Of a stretch of 25,672 nucleotides of DNA, positions 1 to 10,426 are shown piece by piece. The notes beneath the pieces are model-generated. The model worked only from the letters and a program-made list of their open reading frames with translations. It was not told the DNA's origin and made no database searches. How positions within the stretch are numbered: position 1 is the first letter of the stretch; every line of letters begins with the position of its first letter. The stretch is from Coptodactyla brooksi (taxonomy: Eukaryota; Arthropoda; Insecta; Coleoptera; Scarabaeidae). Made by a program: the position numbers and the translations under genes. Location: assembly GCA_033557675.1 (NCBI GenBank), contig JAWQRM010000249.1:1-25672 (forward strand), written 5' to 3'.

Positions 1-399
1 GGGGAGCGTATTTGGCAGCAAAATGGTCCTGTTACTGTATGCAAATGGAAAGACAAACGAGATGTCCTTAGTATTTCAAACATGCGTGCTGTTGAAATGG
101 TACAGGTGCCCAATCGCAATGGAAAAATTTCTACGAAACCGAATATAATTCGAGATTACTCACCTCTAAGAAAGACTATTAGATCGCCCAAAAAGGTTTC
201 ATTACATATTATAGAGATATATATACACAATGCTCACAAAATTTATCAAAAACTAACCTCTTCTAAAATAAAACTGATAAAGTTTAGAGAATTCGTCGTC
301 GCAAAAAAACACTGAGAAACGCGTTATTTCTGTCCAGCTTGTAGAGAGCAGCCACCCCATTGTGTGGAAGATTGTTTTAAGAAGTTCCACAAACAATAA
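1..399 (+). pseudogene. piggyBac-type transposase, C-terminal remnant
   Basis: Cut-and-paste DNA transposase remnant, truncated at the window start. Frame 1 is open from base 1 to a TGA at 313-315 and carries piggyBac landmarks: the WKDKRDVLSIS strand (about bases 46-78), the RNGKISTKPNIIRDYS stretch, then KKVSLHIIEIYIHNAHKIYQKL, which matches the helix after the last catalytic region. The segment usually between these two, with the GVDRAD-like motif, is missing, so there is an internal deletion near base 155. After the TGA the same frame continues to a TAA at 397-399 with the C-terminal cysteine-rich motif (YFCPACREQ...CVEDCF, Cys codons at 331, 340, 361 and 373). A nonsense codon plus a deletion through the catalytic core means this copy is dead. 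The family call rests on remembered conservation; I am confident of it. Confidence 0.85.
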
Positions 400-1626
400 A
401 ATATTATTTTATTTCTTGAATTTGAACTAATTTTTATAATTGTATTTTTTGTTCGTTTTTTAATAAATTTTCTGTTCATGTAAGCCAGCGTTGATTTTTT
501 GTTCTTTTCCCAGAAGCCATCTATCGATATTAGCACCGATATATTTCGAGTTTAATCGTAGCTGCACAAAAATGTGCAACTGTGCAACGTGTTAATTATG
601 GCGGAGGAGCCGGCGTAACAAAAAGTTTCTTTCCACGTATATCAGTTAAAATATGTTTGAAAAATTATTGCTACAGATAGAACGTTTAATAATCTAAGGT
701 TTTTACTAAATTATAATAACGCCGATATATTTTCTCACCATGACTGCTATTATTTCAGTTCGCTAAAGAAATGCACGCGGCAGAGCGAATTCTAATTATG
801 GTGGAGGAGCCGGTATAGGAAAAAACTCAATTACGATTTTATTGGAAATACTTAACTTCCACTTATTTCCGGAGCTGCAAAATTAAACACGAAGCGCGTT
901 TTGTTCGAAATATCGTTGTCTGTGTCGATCCGTTTCGATCTGTGACGCCCGTCACACGGTTCAAGCGCTATTGTCCCGATTTTTAATTAAACCCATCTCT
1001 AATTACGACTTTGTTTACACCTCCGTCGTACCCATCGATTTCTGGCGCGGACAATACGCCATTTCCTCGTCGCGAGTGTACGCGATATTTATGGCCGTAC
1101 GGGCCGAACGTGTTCCGACGTGACTCTGCCGCGCAACCCGTGAATAATATTCAATTTCGCGTTGAGCGGTTTGTAGCGGTTTGATTTCAAGTTGGAAAAA
1201 GCGCACTCGACTTACAATGTATGTATATTAGCGCATTTCCTTTCTGTATTCATTTCGAGAGAACGTGGTGTTGTGTGGCAGTGGTTTATGAAGTATGGTT
1301 TTAATTTTAATAGATATGAATCTAGTGAACAGTATATTAAACAAATATTTTAGGACAGGAAAATTAAAATCAATTCAGCAATCTAATTAAAGGTACCTAA
1401 CTTTACAAAACATATGTTTCTCATGAATATTACCCGTTTATGCTATACTATACATGGCAAATAAATAAACTGCCAGTCAATAACTTCCTTAGTAATCAAA
1501 ATATTGTTGTCTTTGCTCGCAACATCTAACTGTTCCGAGGGTGATTCTGAGGATTAGCTTTTAATGTGGAATTTCTTTACCGACGGCTAATTTATGGGGG
1601 GTCGGGGTGAACGGGAATGCATAAAT
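400..1626. other. Gene-less stretch downstream of the piggyBac remnant
   Basis: No coding region with a plausible start and codon pattern is visible. The first 200 bases are A+T-rich and could be the 3' part of the piggyBac element, but I could not find its terminal inverted repeat or a TTAA-bounded end. A G+C-richer island lies at about 880-1200. A short direct repeat (593-613 and 793-813) is listed separately. Confidence 0.6.
593..813 (+). repeat. 21-nt direct repeat pair, 200 bp apart
   Basis: The two copies at 593-613 and 793-813 differ at one base and share the core TATGGYGGAGGAGCCGG. The start-to-start distance is exactly 200 bp. Homology fades quickly outside the core. A weaker likeness (GGYGGAGGTGCC) occurs in the repeat family at 7161-9221, so these may be end fragments of a related repeat. 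Confidence 0.55.
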
Positions 1627-2222
1627 TTAATTTCGACCCTTGCCTACGGCCATCCACACCCTTTGATCCGTCTTTTGATCCCACTTGACGGCGGAGTGGG
1701 CCGCCAGCTCGTTGCCCCTCACGTCGCAGAAGACGATGTACTTAGTCGGCACTTCCGCCATTTCGCAGTCAATTGACGGCCTGCCGGAGAACGTGACGTT
1801 TACGGTCCTCGAGTTGCGAAAACTGAAATCAAAATGCAAGATGCGGTCTCATTTACGGCGCCGTAATATATTGATTCTCGGTGGTCTTGTTGAGGCGGAG
1901 TTCAAGGTTTTCCCGAAACGGACGCGTAAATTCAAATCACTTACTCGTCATCTTCCAGATAGCGGCCGTCCATGAAATCCGATCCCTTGTACGTCATGAA
2001 GAAGTCGAAGACGACGACGAAAGCCCCGCCGGGCTCGTCGTTCGAGACGGGGGCCGTCAGGACGGGCCTGTCGGTTCCTCCCAGAATTACGCGCGCGTTC
2101 TTCGCATTTTCCTCGATGCTCACCAACCTCGAACTGAACGCGTTCTCCAGATTGCACGAGTTCGCGAACAGGACGTTTAACAGCACGCCCAATAAGGACG
2201 ACAACGCTTTCGTTTCCGACAT
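1627..2222 (-). CDS. Uncharacterised secreted protein, two coding exons (157 aa)
   Basis: Exon 1 is complement(1945-2222) and exon 2 is complement(1627-1822). Splicing joins GACGA before GTAAGTG to TTTTCGC after GATTTCAG, splits an Asp codon (residue 93), and gives 157 residues ending at the TAA at 1627-1629. ATG at 2220-2222 is the first in-frame ATG; a TAA lies upstream in that frame. Residues 5-22 are hydrophobic (ALSSLLGVLLNVLFANSC), a likely signal peptide. The mature part is acidic with one N-glycosylation sequon (NVT, residue 101), Cys at about 23, 112 and 125, a hydrophobic strand GGAFVVVFDFFMTYKG (65-80), and a basic tail. Codons are G+C-rich, unlike the flanking A+T-rich repeats. 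I do not recognise the family. Being real is supported by consensus splice sites joining two open frames in phase; function is unknown. Confidence 0.72.
1823..1944 (-). other. Intron of the secreted-protein gene (122 nt)
   Basis: Donor GTAAGTG (GT at 1944-1943) and acceptor TTTTGATTTCAG (AG at 1824-1823) on the minus strand. The retained frame would stop at once at a TAA (1943-1941), which supports splicing. Confidence 0.72.
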
Positions 2223-2484
2223 TGCTTTGTTTAATTTATTTCGCGCAGGACAGAGAGAGAGTCTGTTTAGCTGCGAGAGACACCGACCGAGTGACGCCAA
2301 ATTCTTTTACCGAAACCGTCGTTCATCACTCAAACGAAAGCCGAGGGACTTCAAGGTGAACAACGCCGTGAAACAAAACGCCACGCCGACAATTATCTCC
2401 GTTTATTATCCGGTCGTAATTGGACGCGATTTGACGATCTTTTTGAGGTTCGCTCGGATCCCCCTCTTCCCCACGCGCAGGAAC
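2223..2484 (-). other. Possible 5' untranslated exon of the secreted-protein gene
   Basis: On the minus strand a good acceptor (TGGTTTCTTTCAG, AG at 2486-2485) precedes a G+C-rich 262-nt stretch that runs into the ATG at 2222. It contains a short upstream ORF of about 20 codons ending in TAA before the main start. If the acceptor is used, the tandem array at 2523-4470 would lie in a 5' intron. A transcription start inside this stretch is an alternative. Confidence 0.35.
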
Positions 2485-2522
2485 CTGAAAGAAACCACAA
2501 ATACCACTAAAGGAATGGCTTA

Positions 2523-4470
2523 CTATTTCAAAATTATCACACACTTTCATTAAACACATAACAACTGTATTAATTTTGGAGATTTTTCAACTGCATTATC
2601 AAGTAGGTTCTTCAAAAGCTACCAGAATTTTAAATTTAAGCCTTTGATACTCAACATCCGTATGTTTTTGGTTATGGTAATTGAATTATACGGATTACGT
2701 TCATTGAAAACTGTCAAAACATTTCGTGTAGATTAATTTGAAAGCTGTCAAATTTTACAAAATTATTGCACAATTTCGTTAAACACAGGACATCTGTATT
2801 AATTTTGGAGATTGTTCAATTACATTGCACAGAATAGGTTCTTTAAAAACTGTTAGAAGTTTTCAGTTACATTATAGGTTAGATTTTTCAAAAACTGTCA
2901 AAACTTTAGATTTTAGACTTTGATGACCAATATCTGTATATTCTTTTGATTATGTTAATTAAATTGTAAGGATTATGTTTATTATGGTATGTATTATAAT
3001 ATGTGGATTTTATATTATCATTATATTTGATGCCCGATATCTACCTTTTTCTTGGTTATAGTAATTGAATTATATAGGTTATGTCGATTGAAAGCTACCA
3101 AAATAAAACACTTTATATTATGTAAGTTAAGTAATTTAAAAGCTGTAAAATTCTACAAAATTATTGCACAGTTTTGTTAAACTCCTAACGGTTGCATTGA
3201 TTTTAGAAATTGTTCAATTACATTGTAGATTAGGTTTTTCAAAAGCTGTCAGAATTTTAGATTTTAGACTTTGATGCCCAATATCTGTATATTCTTTTGG
3301 TTATGTTAATTGAATTATAAAGATTATGTTTATTATAATATATAGGTTTTAGTGATTTGGAAGCTGTGAAACTTTACAAAATTATGGCACAGTTTCGTTA
3401 AATACATAACAACTGTACTGATTTTGAAAATTCTTCAATTACATTATAGATTAAGTTGTTTGAAAACTGTCAAAATTTTAGATTTTAGATTTTGATGCCT
3501 ATCTGTATTTTTTTGGTTGTGGTAATTGAACTATATAAGAGATGCGTTGATTAAAAACTGTCAAAATATAACACTTTATGCTATGCACGTTAAGTTATTT
3601 GAAAGCTTTCAAATTTTACAAAGTTATTGTACAGTTTCGTTAGACACAGGATATCTGTATTAATTTTGGAAATTTTTCAATTACATCATAGATTATGTTC
3701 ACCGAAAACTGTCAGAGTTTTAGACTTTTTTGGTTGTGATAATTAAATTATATAGATTATTTTGATTGAAAACTATCAAAATATGACACTTTATAGATTA
3801 GAATCTTTGAAACCCACCAAATTTTCCAAAATTATCACATAGCTTCATTGAACATAAGAGACCTGTATTGATTTTAAAAACATTTCAATTGCACTATAGA
3901 TTAACTTCTTCAAAAACTATCAGAATTTTAGAATTTAATCTTTAATGTCGAACATCTGATTTTTTTTTGATTATGGTAATTGAATTACACAGATTATTTT
4001 CATTGAAAACTACCAAAATATAACACTCTATATTATGTAGGTTAGAATCTTTGAAAGCTGTTTAATTTTTCAAAATTACCAGCGGCAGTTTCATTATTTT
4101 TTAGTGAAAATATGCGTTGAACTATTAATCTAATGCATAGTTATATTAATTATATTATAGATAAAATTTTTCAAAAACCATCAACTTTTCAGACTTTACA
4201 CTTTGATGCCTGATATCTATATTTTTTGGTTAAGCCGACAATATTTACCAAAACTATCACACAGTTTTATAAAGTACATAATACGTTGAATCATTTTTAT
4301 ATTGAAAAATATTTGCAATTTAGATTCATGTTCGTCATTTTTAAATTGAGTTAATATATATAAATTAATATAACTGAAAGTTACCAAAATATAATATTTT
4401 CTATTGTGGACATATTTTTCAGTTACATTACAGGTAAGGTTTTTTAAAGACTGTCAAAATTTTCCATTTC
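2523..4470. repeat. Degenerate A+T-rich tandem array, about 8 units of 180-240 bp
   Basis: The landmark AAAATTATYRCACAGTTTCG or a close variant recurs near 2530, 2758, 3157, 3378, 3619, 3829, 4072 and 4252. Each unit then shows, in order: a variant of TGTATTAATTTTGGA, TTCAATTACATTATAGATTA, a CAAAAACTGTCAAAATTTTAGA-type block (two parts), CTTTGATGCCYRATATCTGT, TTGGTTATGGTAATTGAATTA and GAAAACTGTCAAAATATAACA. The step from about 2758 to 3157 is roughly double and holds a partial internal duplication. Units are strongly diverged, so the array is old. No unit has a sustained coding frame. Confidence 0.85.
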
Positions 4471-6130
4471 AGTGCAATTCTGCTTAAACATGCAATTCTC
4501 GTCAAATACATTGATTAAACCATAAACAATAACTCATTTTATTCATTCTGTAAACCAATTAGATTTAGTATTCATACAGTAGCGAAACACGGGTCCGCTG
4601 ACTGCATTTCATTTATTATTTATCGAATAAACTGCCGGCGGCAGTACAGTGTTTTGTTATTTATCATTTAAATCGACGTTCATATTTAATTTTATGTTCA
4701 ACAATACAACTTCATATCCTCGAATGCACCTCATATTAATGTTTGCGTTGCCATATTTTTTTTACAGTGCGCCGGTCGTTTTGTTTAATGTGTTTTCCCG
4801 ACGTGGTTGCGTTAAAGGTGTTATGTAAACACTTTCACGTCATGTAATAATTTGCCAACATTTTTACTGGTTGAGTTAAAGTTAGCTGATGAAATAACGT
4901 CCAATGAAATTCTAAGGATTTTTTTAGTCTTGAAGTGCACAATTCAGAAATATATTCAAACGTTTCTAGTTAATTATAAATACCAAAAAAACCTTCGTGA
5001 AACAAAATAAATTACTAGTGGTCGATGGAAAAACAAATGTTGCGGAAAAACAAGGTCAGACCTAAGTAAATTACAGCGAGGTTTTTCTACCAAAGTCCCG
5101 GGTGTCCCGCAAATGAATGAGGATCAAGTTTGGAGAGCGGGATAATCCTCTATTGTAGCGAGAGTCGTTTGTTTGAAAAGGTCCGCGTTGTTACGTAGAC
5201 GGAGAGGGAAAAAATGGCATTCGTGGCGTTAATTCTAACCTCGATGATAACGCAACGAAAATACCGCGACAATGCGGGTTGTGGGTTTTCCTTGGCATAT
5301 TTTTAGAAATACTTTAAAACGTACGTTACGTCGAATAATGGTGTTTCGATTTACCTTTAGAACAACAGATATTTCACGATAGCAACGGAACAATGTCTAT
5401 GTAAACGTTGACATAGAACGAAGACAATGTCATCGATCAATCCGGTTTATAAAGCGAATAGTAAATCGATAATCCGCTCTTTCTGCAAACATACAAGATA
5501 ACCGATATCTCCCAATTTTGTCCATATTACCTGCAGTGCGAGAGACACTCTGTAAAACAATTATTTTCCCATCGCGACAATTTTGCACCTGCAATTATAT
5601 CGCAATTTTAAATCGCGATGTCACGCCGATTACCTATAATAAATATATATGTATACAGGCGATACTCTCCTATCTCTTTCTCGGCAAAAATAAAAACAAA
5701 ACTCGTCACATGCTACTACATGTCCTTATCTTAGACTAACTTGACTCAAACCAAAACTGTACGGGCGATCAACAATGGACAAGGAACGCAGCGTTCAACA
5801 ACGTTCGAGATTTCGATAGCCGGCGAAGTTTACGCAGGAAACTTCGGTAATTAAATACACCGGAAGTGGCATGCAAAACTCATTTCCGGCACGACTGCAG
5901 ACCGGCGACTTAAGCGGGGTACCGACCGCACGAGACCGCGGTTTCGCGACGAACTGGAGTCCTAGTGGCAGCAGGATTCAACCCAACCTGACGCGGATCC
6001 TGCAGCGGACATGCGCCCCTCGCGATGTTTACAAGTGACCGTGTTGAAAAGTCAAAAGGTTTTTTCCCCGGCAGCTGTTCCGCGAGGCGAAATAGAACAA
6101 AAAGACCTCGGGCAGGTTATTCTTTCCCGT
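4471..6130. other. Gene-less stretch between the tandem array and the hAT remnant
   Basis: Mostly unique-looking noncoding sequence. It holds a small near-palindrome CTGCCGGCGGCAG near 4632, an imperfect hairpin around 5820-5850 (CGAAGTTT/AAACTTCG arms), and a G+C-rich island at about 5880-6110. No reading frame has a plausible start and protein-like composition. Confidence 0.6.
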
Positions 6131-6703
6131 GATCAACTTAATTTCATTTTATTACCAGAAAAAGATCGTATCATATAATATTCATACATATGTGACATAA
6201 AATAATATTGTATTATGATATAATACATACACATTGTTTTATTTTTTTACAAAAGTATTTACGCAGTATGAGATTCTTTTTATTTGGTTGAAATTGAAAA
6301 GACCTTATAAAACAAAGTGCTTATTTGAATGATTACTAGAACCCCGATTAAAAAGCATTATATTCAAAAAAAAAGCATTATTATATGCAAAAAACATTTT
6401 ACATTTCACAAAATTATATAAACTATATACACATTTTTGATGAAATAAACATTGACTTAGATATTATGTAGTACTTTATTAATATAATGTTAAGTAAATT
6501 TAATACTTAAACAAAAGAATAAAACAATACATGAAAACATATTTTCATTCAAAACATTTAAATACTTTAAATAAACAAACGTTTAAAACATTCAATTTAT
6601 AGCTACGAAACAATATTTAATAAACGAAACATGTATTTTTAAAACAAATATCTTTAAACTTTTTTTATTAACAGTTTTAACAAAACCAAATTTAAAAGCA
6701 AAA
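6131..6703. other. Very A+T-rich stretch downstream of the hAT coding end
   Basis: On the minus strand this follows the hAT stop codon and is a candidate for the element's 3' noncoding part. I could not see a terminal inverted repeat or an 8-bp target duplication. It holds a short direct duplication of AAAAAGCATTAT near 6349-6381. Confidence 0.45.
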
Positions 6704-7093
6704 CTATTTCGGTTTAAAACACGAAATTATTAAATGTTCACTTAAATGTTCCATTGTAAAGCTCTGTCGCCGATCACTTAAAATGTTTTTATAATTTGAA
6801 AAACTTCTTTCGACATCAACACTGGTTATAGGTGCATATTTATATTTTGCTACGTCAGCAGAATTCATATTCAAATCTTGAACTACCCCTCCATTTAAGA
6901 TCGTTGATATTTTATTCAACGTTTGAAATTCCTCGTTTTTTGACAAAACATCGTTGAGTTTTGCTTGCACTATTTGACCAATGTGCCCGGATATATCATC
7001 TATGGCAGTTTTGAAATCATTAACTTTTTTAATCGACCCAACTAATGGGACTTTCTGTTTCTCAAAGGATTTTATGGTTTTACTAACAAGCAT
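6704..7093 (-). pseudogene. hAT superfamily transposase, C-terminal dimerisation region
   Basis: The 129-residue frame starts at the ATG at 7091-7093 and ends just before position 6703. Residues about 86-126 carry the hAT C-terminal dimerisation signature: KYAPITSVDVERSFSN, then KNILSDRRQSFTMEHLSEHL. The preceding 80 residues (IGQIVQAKLNDVLSKN..., ISTILNGG) fit the helical segment before that domain in the insect hAT group that includes proteins named CGG triplet repeat-binding protein 1-like. The BED zinc finger and the DDE catalytic core are absent: a usual hAT transposase is about 500-700 residues, and the sequence upstream (above 7093) is A+T-rich and quickly runs into the repeat at 7161. 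The frame is uninterrupted, so a recent truncation or a retained short gene cannot be excluded; I favour a 5'-truncated transposon relic. Confidence 0.82.
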
Positions 7094-7160
7094 ATTTTGT
7101 TTTATACTGATATATTTATTAGCTCTTTATGGAGAAGTATTTAAATATTAAATTACAACA

Positions 7161-7510
7161 CATCCTACGTGAGTGACGAATTACATTTTGTAATTCATTA
7201 CCTCAATTTCTAAGGTATAAAGTGAATTCCTTCAGGGCTTTCATGGTAGTTTTGCATAACTGGGCGCTAAACTTGTTATAAAGATTAACATTTTAAACGT
7301 TATTAGTAACTTCTACTTTAAAATAGCGCTTATTATATATATTCTACTTTAAAATAAAGTTATAAGTTATTAATGTAATTAGTCTTAATTTGTGCAATTG
7401 TATCTAAATTATATAAAAAGTTTCAATGTAAAGTTGAAGATTAAAATTGGTGGAGGTGCCATTATGCAAATTTTGTACGTAAGGGCACCATTAAGCCCTA
7501 ATTAACAAAA
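7161..7510 (+). repeat. Interspersed repeat family R1, copy A
   Basis: About 350 bp, matching the reverse complement of 8826-9221 along most of its length. Shared blocks include TGAATTCCTTCRGGGCT, GGTAGTTTTGCATAA, TTATTARTAACTTCT, AAAATTGGYGGAGGTGCC and CCATTAAGCCCT. Many CG sites in the other copies read TG or CA here. No coding potential was seen. Confidence 0.75.
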
Positions 7511-8594
7511 AATGATCTAATGCAAAACGAAACGCTACAAAGGGGTTGAAAGTTGTGCTTTTAAAACTGGTCGTTAAAAGAATTTAGCTTCGTTAATTCG
7601 CGAATAGAGCTTCCCCGACTGAAAGCCCAATTACGGCTCGACGTTTAAACGAATTTAAAATTTTAATAATTAGTCAAAAAAGACTGCGCAGGGATAAATC
7701 GCTGAAACGTTTTCTTTCTATGGCCTTCTACGGGGCCTTATTGGAACATTCGAGGGCTTTATATTATTCAAAATCCAGTACACGTCGTGCAAAACTGACA
7801 ATGCGGTACGTCGACAAGCCCTTTCGAGCACTTTTACGTTAGTGGAGATGCGACGCCACCGCGGCATTATGAGTGGCACGTAGCAGCCAGTCTTTGATCT
7901 GGCAGAACTGGACGAGATCGCATTTTTAGCCCGCCCCTTGAATTTTAAATTTCCGCATTTATTATCTTCTTCGGAACCCTCTACGGGAACGTCGCGTTCT
8001 CCTTTTATTCCGACGATGGCTAATAGAAGTCTAAAAACGAATAATTTTCGCGAGACCTTTTAAACTGAACCGCCCTTAACTGGGTTAACACGATGAAACG
8101 CGAAACGTTCGCGTCAGTTCACCTCATTACGTCTGACCTTCTGACGGGCGTACGTCGGCGGCGAGTAAAATTTTCTATAATAAAACGGTAAATATTTAAA
8201 GCCGACGGTTAAATTTAACACGAACGCGCCCGGACGTAGAGAAATCCAATTTACAAACGCGCATTTAACAAAATACCAATTGTATTATCCACCTGAAATG
8301 TATGCCGCGGTCAGATCATTATAAAACGGCATTGTAAGCTGTCGGTACAATGTGCTTGTGCAGGAGTAATTCACCGGTTAGAATTTGCATTTGAATGCGA
8401 GGCTCTTTAGCCATACTAACAACTACAGGTGTATCATAGTAATGAGTATTTTATTGCCGATTCCTAGAGACATTGCCAGGCTTACTACGGCACCTCTCGT
8501 TTAAATAGAATGCCTAAGGAACGGTACAGCTTGGCAATAATATGTTACTATGGTGACAATGTCTAGAAAGTCCAGACCGAAGGAAATTGTATTG
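7511..8594. other. Gene-less stretch between repeat R1 copies
   Basis: Noncoding, with a G+C-rich, CpG-containing stretch at about 7840-8250. An imperfect inverted repeat lies at 8432-8459 against 8531-8556 (ATAGTAA...ATTGCC arms). No supportable gene. Confidence 0.55.
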
Positions 8595-8720
8595 CATAAA
8601 GTCTTAAGAGACGCATAATGGCGCCTCCGCCAATTTTAAACTTTAACTTTAGACCGAAATTTTTATATGATTCAGATATAACCATTCAAATTAAGTCTAA
8701 TTACACTCATAAGTTTCTCA
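8595..8720 (-). repeat. Interspersed repeat family R1, copy B (partial)
   Basis: Shares about 125 bp with copy C, including CATAAAGTCTTAAGA, CCTCCGCCAATTTTAAACTT, CGAAATTTTTA and CATTCAAATTAAG. Lies in the same direction as copy C, about 270 bp before it, and inverted relative to copy A. Similarity stops after the block ACTCATAAGTT. Confidence 0.75.
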
Positions 8721-8825
8721 AAGTCTTCAAAGTCCTAAAAAATAGCAAAAGCTGATACATGTCGAGAAGAGCAGCACGAGAACAATAGGATAAATAAAGC
8801 TAAAATTACCAATTACAGGGTACCA

Positions 8826-9221
8826 TTAATAAGGGCTTAATGGCTCTAAAGACCCATAAAGTCTTAAGATCTCGCGTACAAAATTTCCATAACGGCACCT
8901 CCGCCAATTTTAAACTTTGCCTTTAGATCGAAATTTTTACGTGATTTAGATGTAACCGTTCAAATTAAGACCAACTGCGCTCGTAAGTTATAACTTTCGC
9001 TATTTTGAAAGAACAATACAATAAATAAATCTGAAGACGAGGCACACACAGAAACCTTAAGTTGAGAAGTTATTAATAACTTTCGAAATATTAAACTTTA
9101 CAACGAGTTCAGCGGCCAATTATGCAAAACTACCGTTAGAGCCCCGAAGGAATTCAGTTTAGACCTGAAGGACGGACGTGATAAATTACAAAACGCAATT
9201 AGCCGCGCGTACGAAACGTAA
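8826..9221 (-). repeat. Interspersed repeat family R1, copy C
   Basis: The longest copy, about 395 bp. It contains everything seen in copy A in reverse complement, plus the CATAAAGTCTTAAGA block it shares with copy B. It keeps the most CG dinucleotides of the three. Together with copy A it forms an inverted pair with about 1.3 kb between. Confidence 0.75.
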
Positions 9222-10374
9222 GTAAATTTTCGAATAATTGTTAAAATTTAAATTACAAAAAGCGAGTTTGCGGAAGAATGTAACTTCTTATGAATTTATA
9301 CGGAAATATTCTAAACTTATTCTACTTTCAAGTGGGTTAAATGCGGAACCTAATCAAGCTTAATTAAATTTTCAAGGATAAGCGAAGTTTCGCAATGTTT
9401 ACGGTCGCGGCATTGCGCGCGACGCAGGTCAGGTCTCGTCCTAATCCGTTAAGCTCGTTACGCAGTTCGAAATTCGAGTCGATGCCCTTAACTGCGGAAA
9501 ACGTACTGCAGGGGTAGGGCTTAAAGCTCGGGGACCGCGCGCGAATCGAAGCCAAGGTTCTTGTTACACTCGTCCGAAAGCCCGCAATCACTTTCCGCAA
9601 CGGCCCCCCTGGTAAACGAGAAGCCGCGAAAGCTCCCCGCTTAATCAAAACGGCCCCGAAATCCTCAACAGGATTAAATTCGGGAGTGCCGGGTTCAATT
9701 TAACGGAATTCTTCGGAGTGTTCGCGTATTAAACTTATTAATATTTAAGTCGCAGGAAGTTTTATAGAAATTATAGTTATATCGGATATCAGCTGCACTT
9801 TCCGGGGGCGAATGGGTCTTAGATAGAAAATTTCCGAGGACTGAAGTCGCCGCGGCTCGAAATCTTGTGCGGTCTAAGGTTCATTTAGATAAAAGGAAAA
9901 CCCGAGGCTGTGTGCATTAGTGTACAAAGAGGGCGTACTACCCCGTCGCTACGACGCACAATACCCGCCCGCCCTGCGCTTTAAAATTAAAAAAAATACC
10001 GCGTACGAAGGGGGTCCATTCATTCGACTGCGCCGTTTCCATTTTCGCCGGAGCCGCAATTAAAACGTTCGTTAATTACCGCGCGCGTTGTTCTTTTTTG
10101 AAATTAATAGAACATCATTATTTTTCGAGCGATAGGTGCCGAGCGTAGCGAGGTTTTTAAAATTTTTTTTTTCTGGGGAGTAGTTTCGAAAATATAAGCT
10201 TTCGAATGCAGGGTTCGGTTATTCCGAATCCGATAATAAGAAGGAAAGCATATTAATTACGTACGCTAGTTACTTTCTCTTACCGATAGGGATAAAGAGA
10301 AAGCATTGCATTGGTAAAAAAATCGATGTCGAGATTTTGATAGATCTTGACGAATTATTAGACCTGTTTTAGTC
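9222..10374. other. Gene-less stretch with G+C-rich islands
   Basis: G+C-rich islands at about 9370-9700 and 9780-10100, A+T-rich otherwise. The minus-strand frame at 9364-9648 lies inside an island but has no recognisable domain or splice-site support. No RNA gene was recognised. Confidence 0.5.
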
Positions 10375-10400
10375 TTGATTAGTCCTATTAGACTAATCAA
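10375..10400. repeat. Perfect 10-bp inverted repeat with 6-nt loop
   Basis: TTGATTAGTC at 10375-10384, loop CTATTA, GACTAATCAA at 10391-10400. It sits just before the repeat block at 10427. Confidence 0.8.
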
Positions 10401-10426
10401 AACAATATTTTGCATATCAGCTGTTT

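Noticed and set aside
1015..1206. Minus-strand 63-codon frame
   Set aside because: Opens at GTG, no domain, no splice sites linking it to the gene at 1627-2222.
8432..8556. Imperfect foldback with ATAGTAA/ATTGCC arms
   Set aside because: Arms of about 25 nt carry several mismatches and a 70-nt loop; too weak to call a distinct element.
9364..9648. Minus-strand open frame of 94 codons in a G+C-rich island
   Set aside because: Composition fits a chance frame in G+C-rich DNA where TAA/TAG stops are rare; no motif and no splice support.
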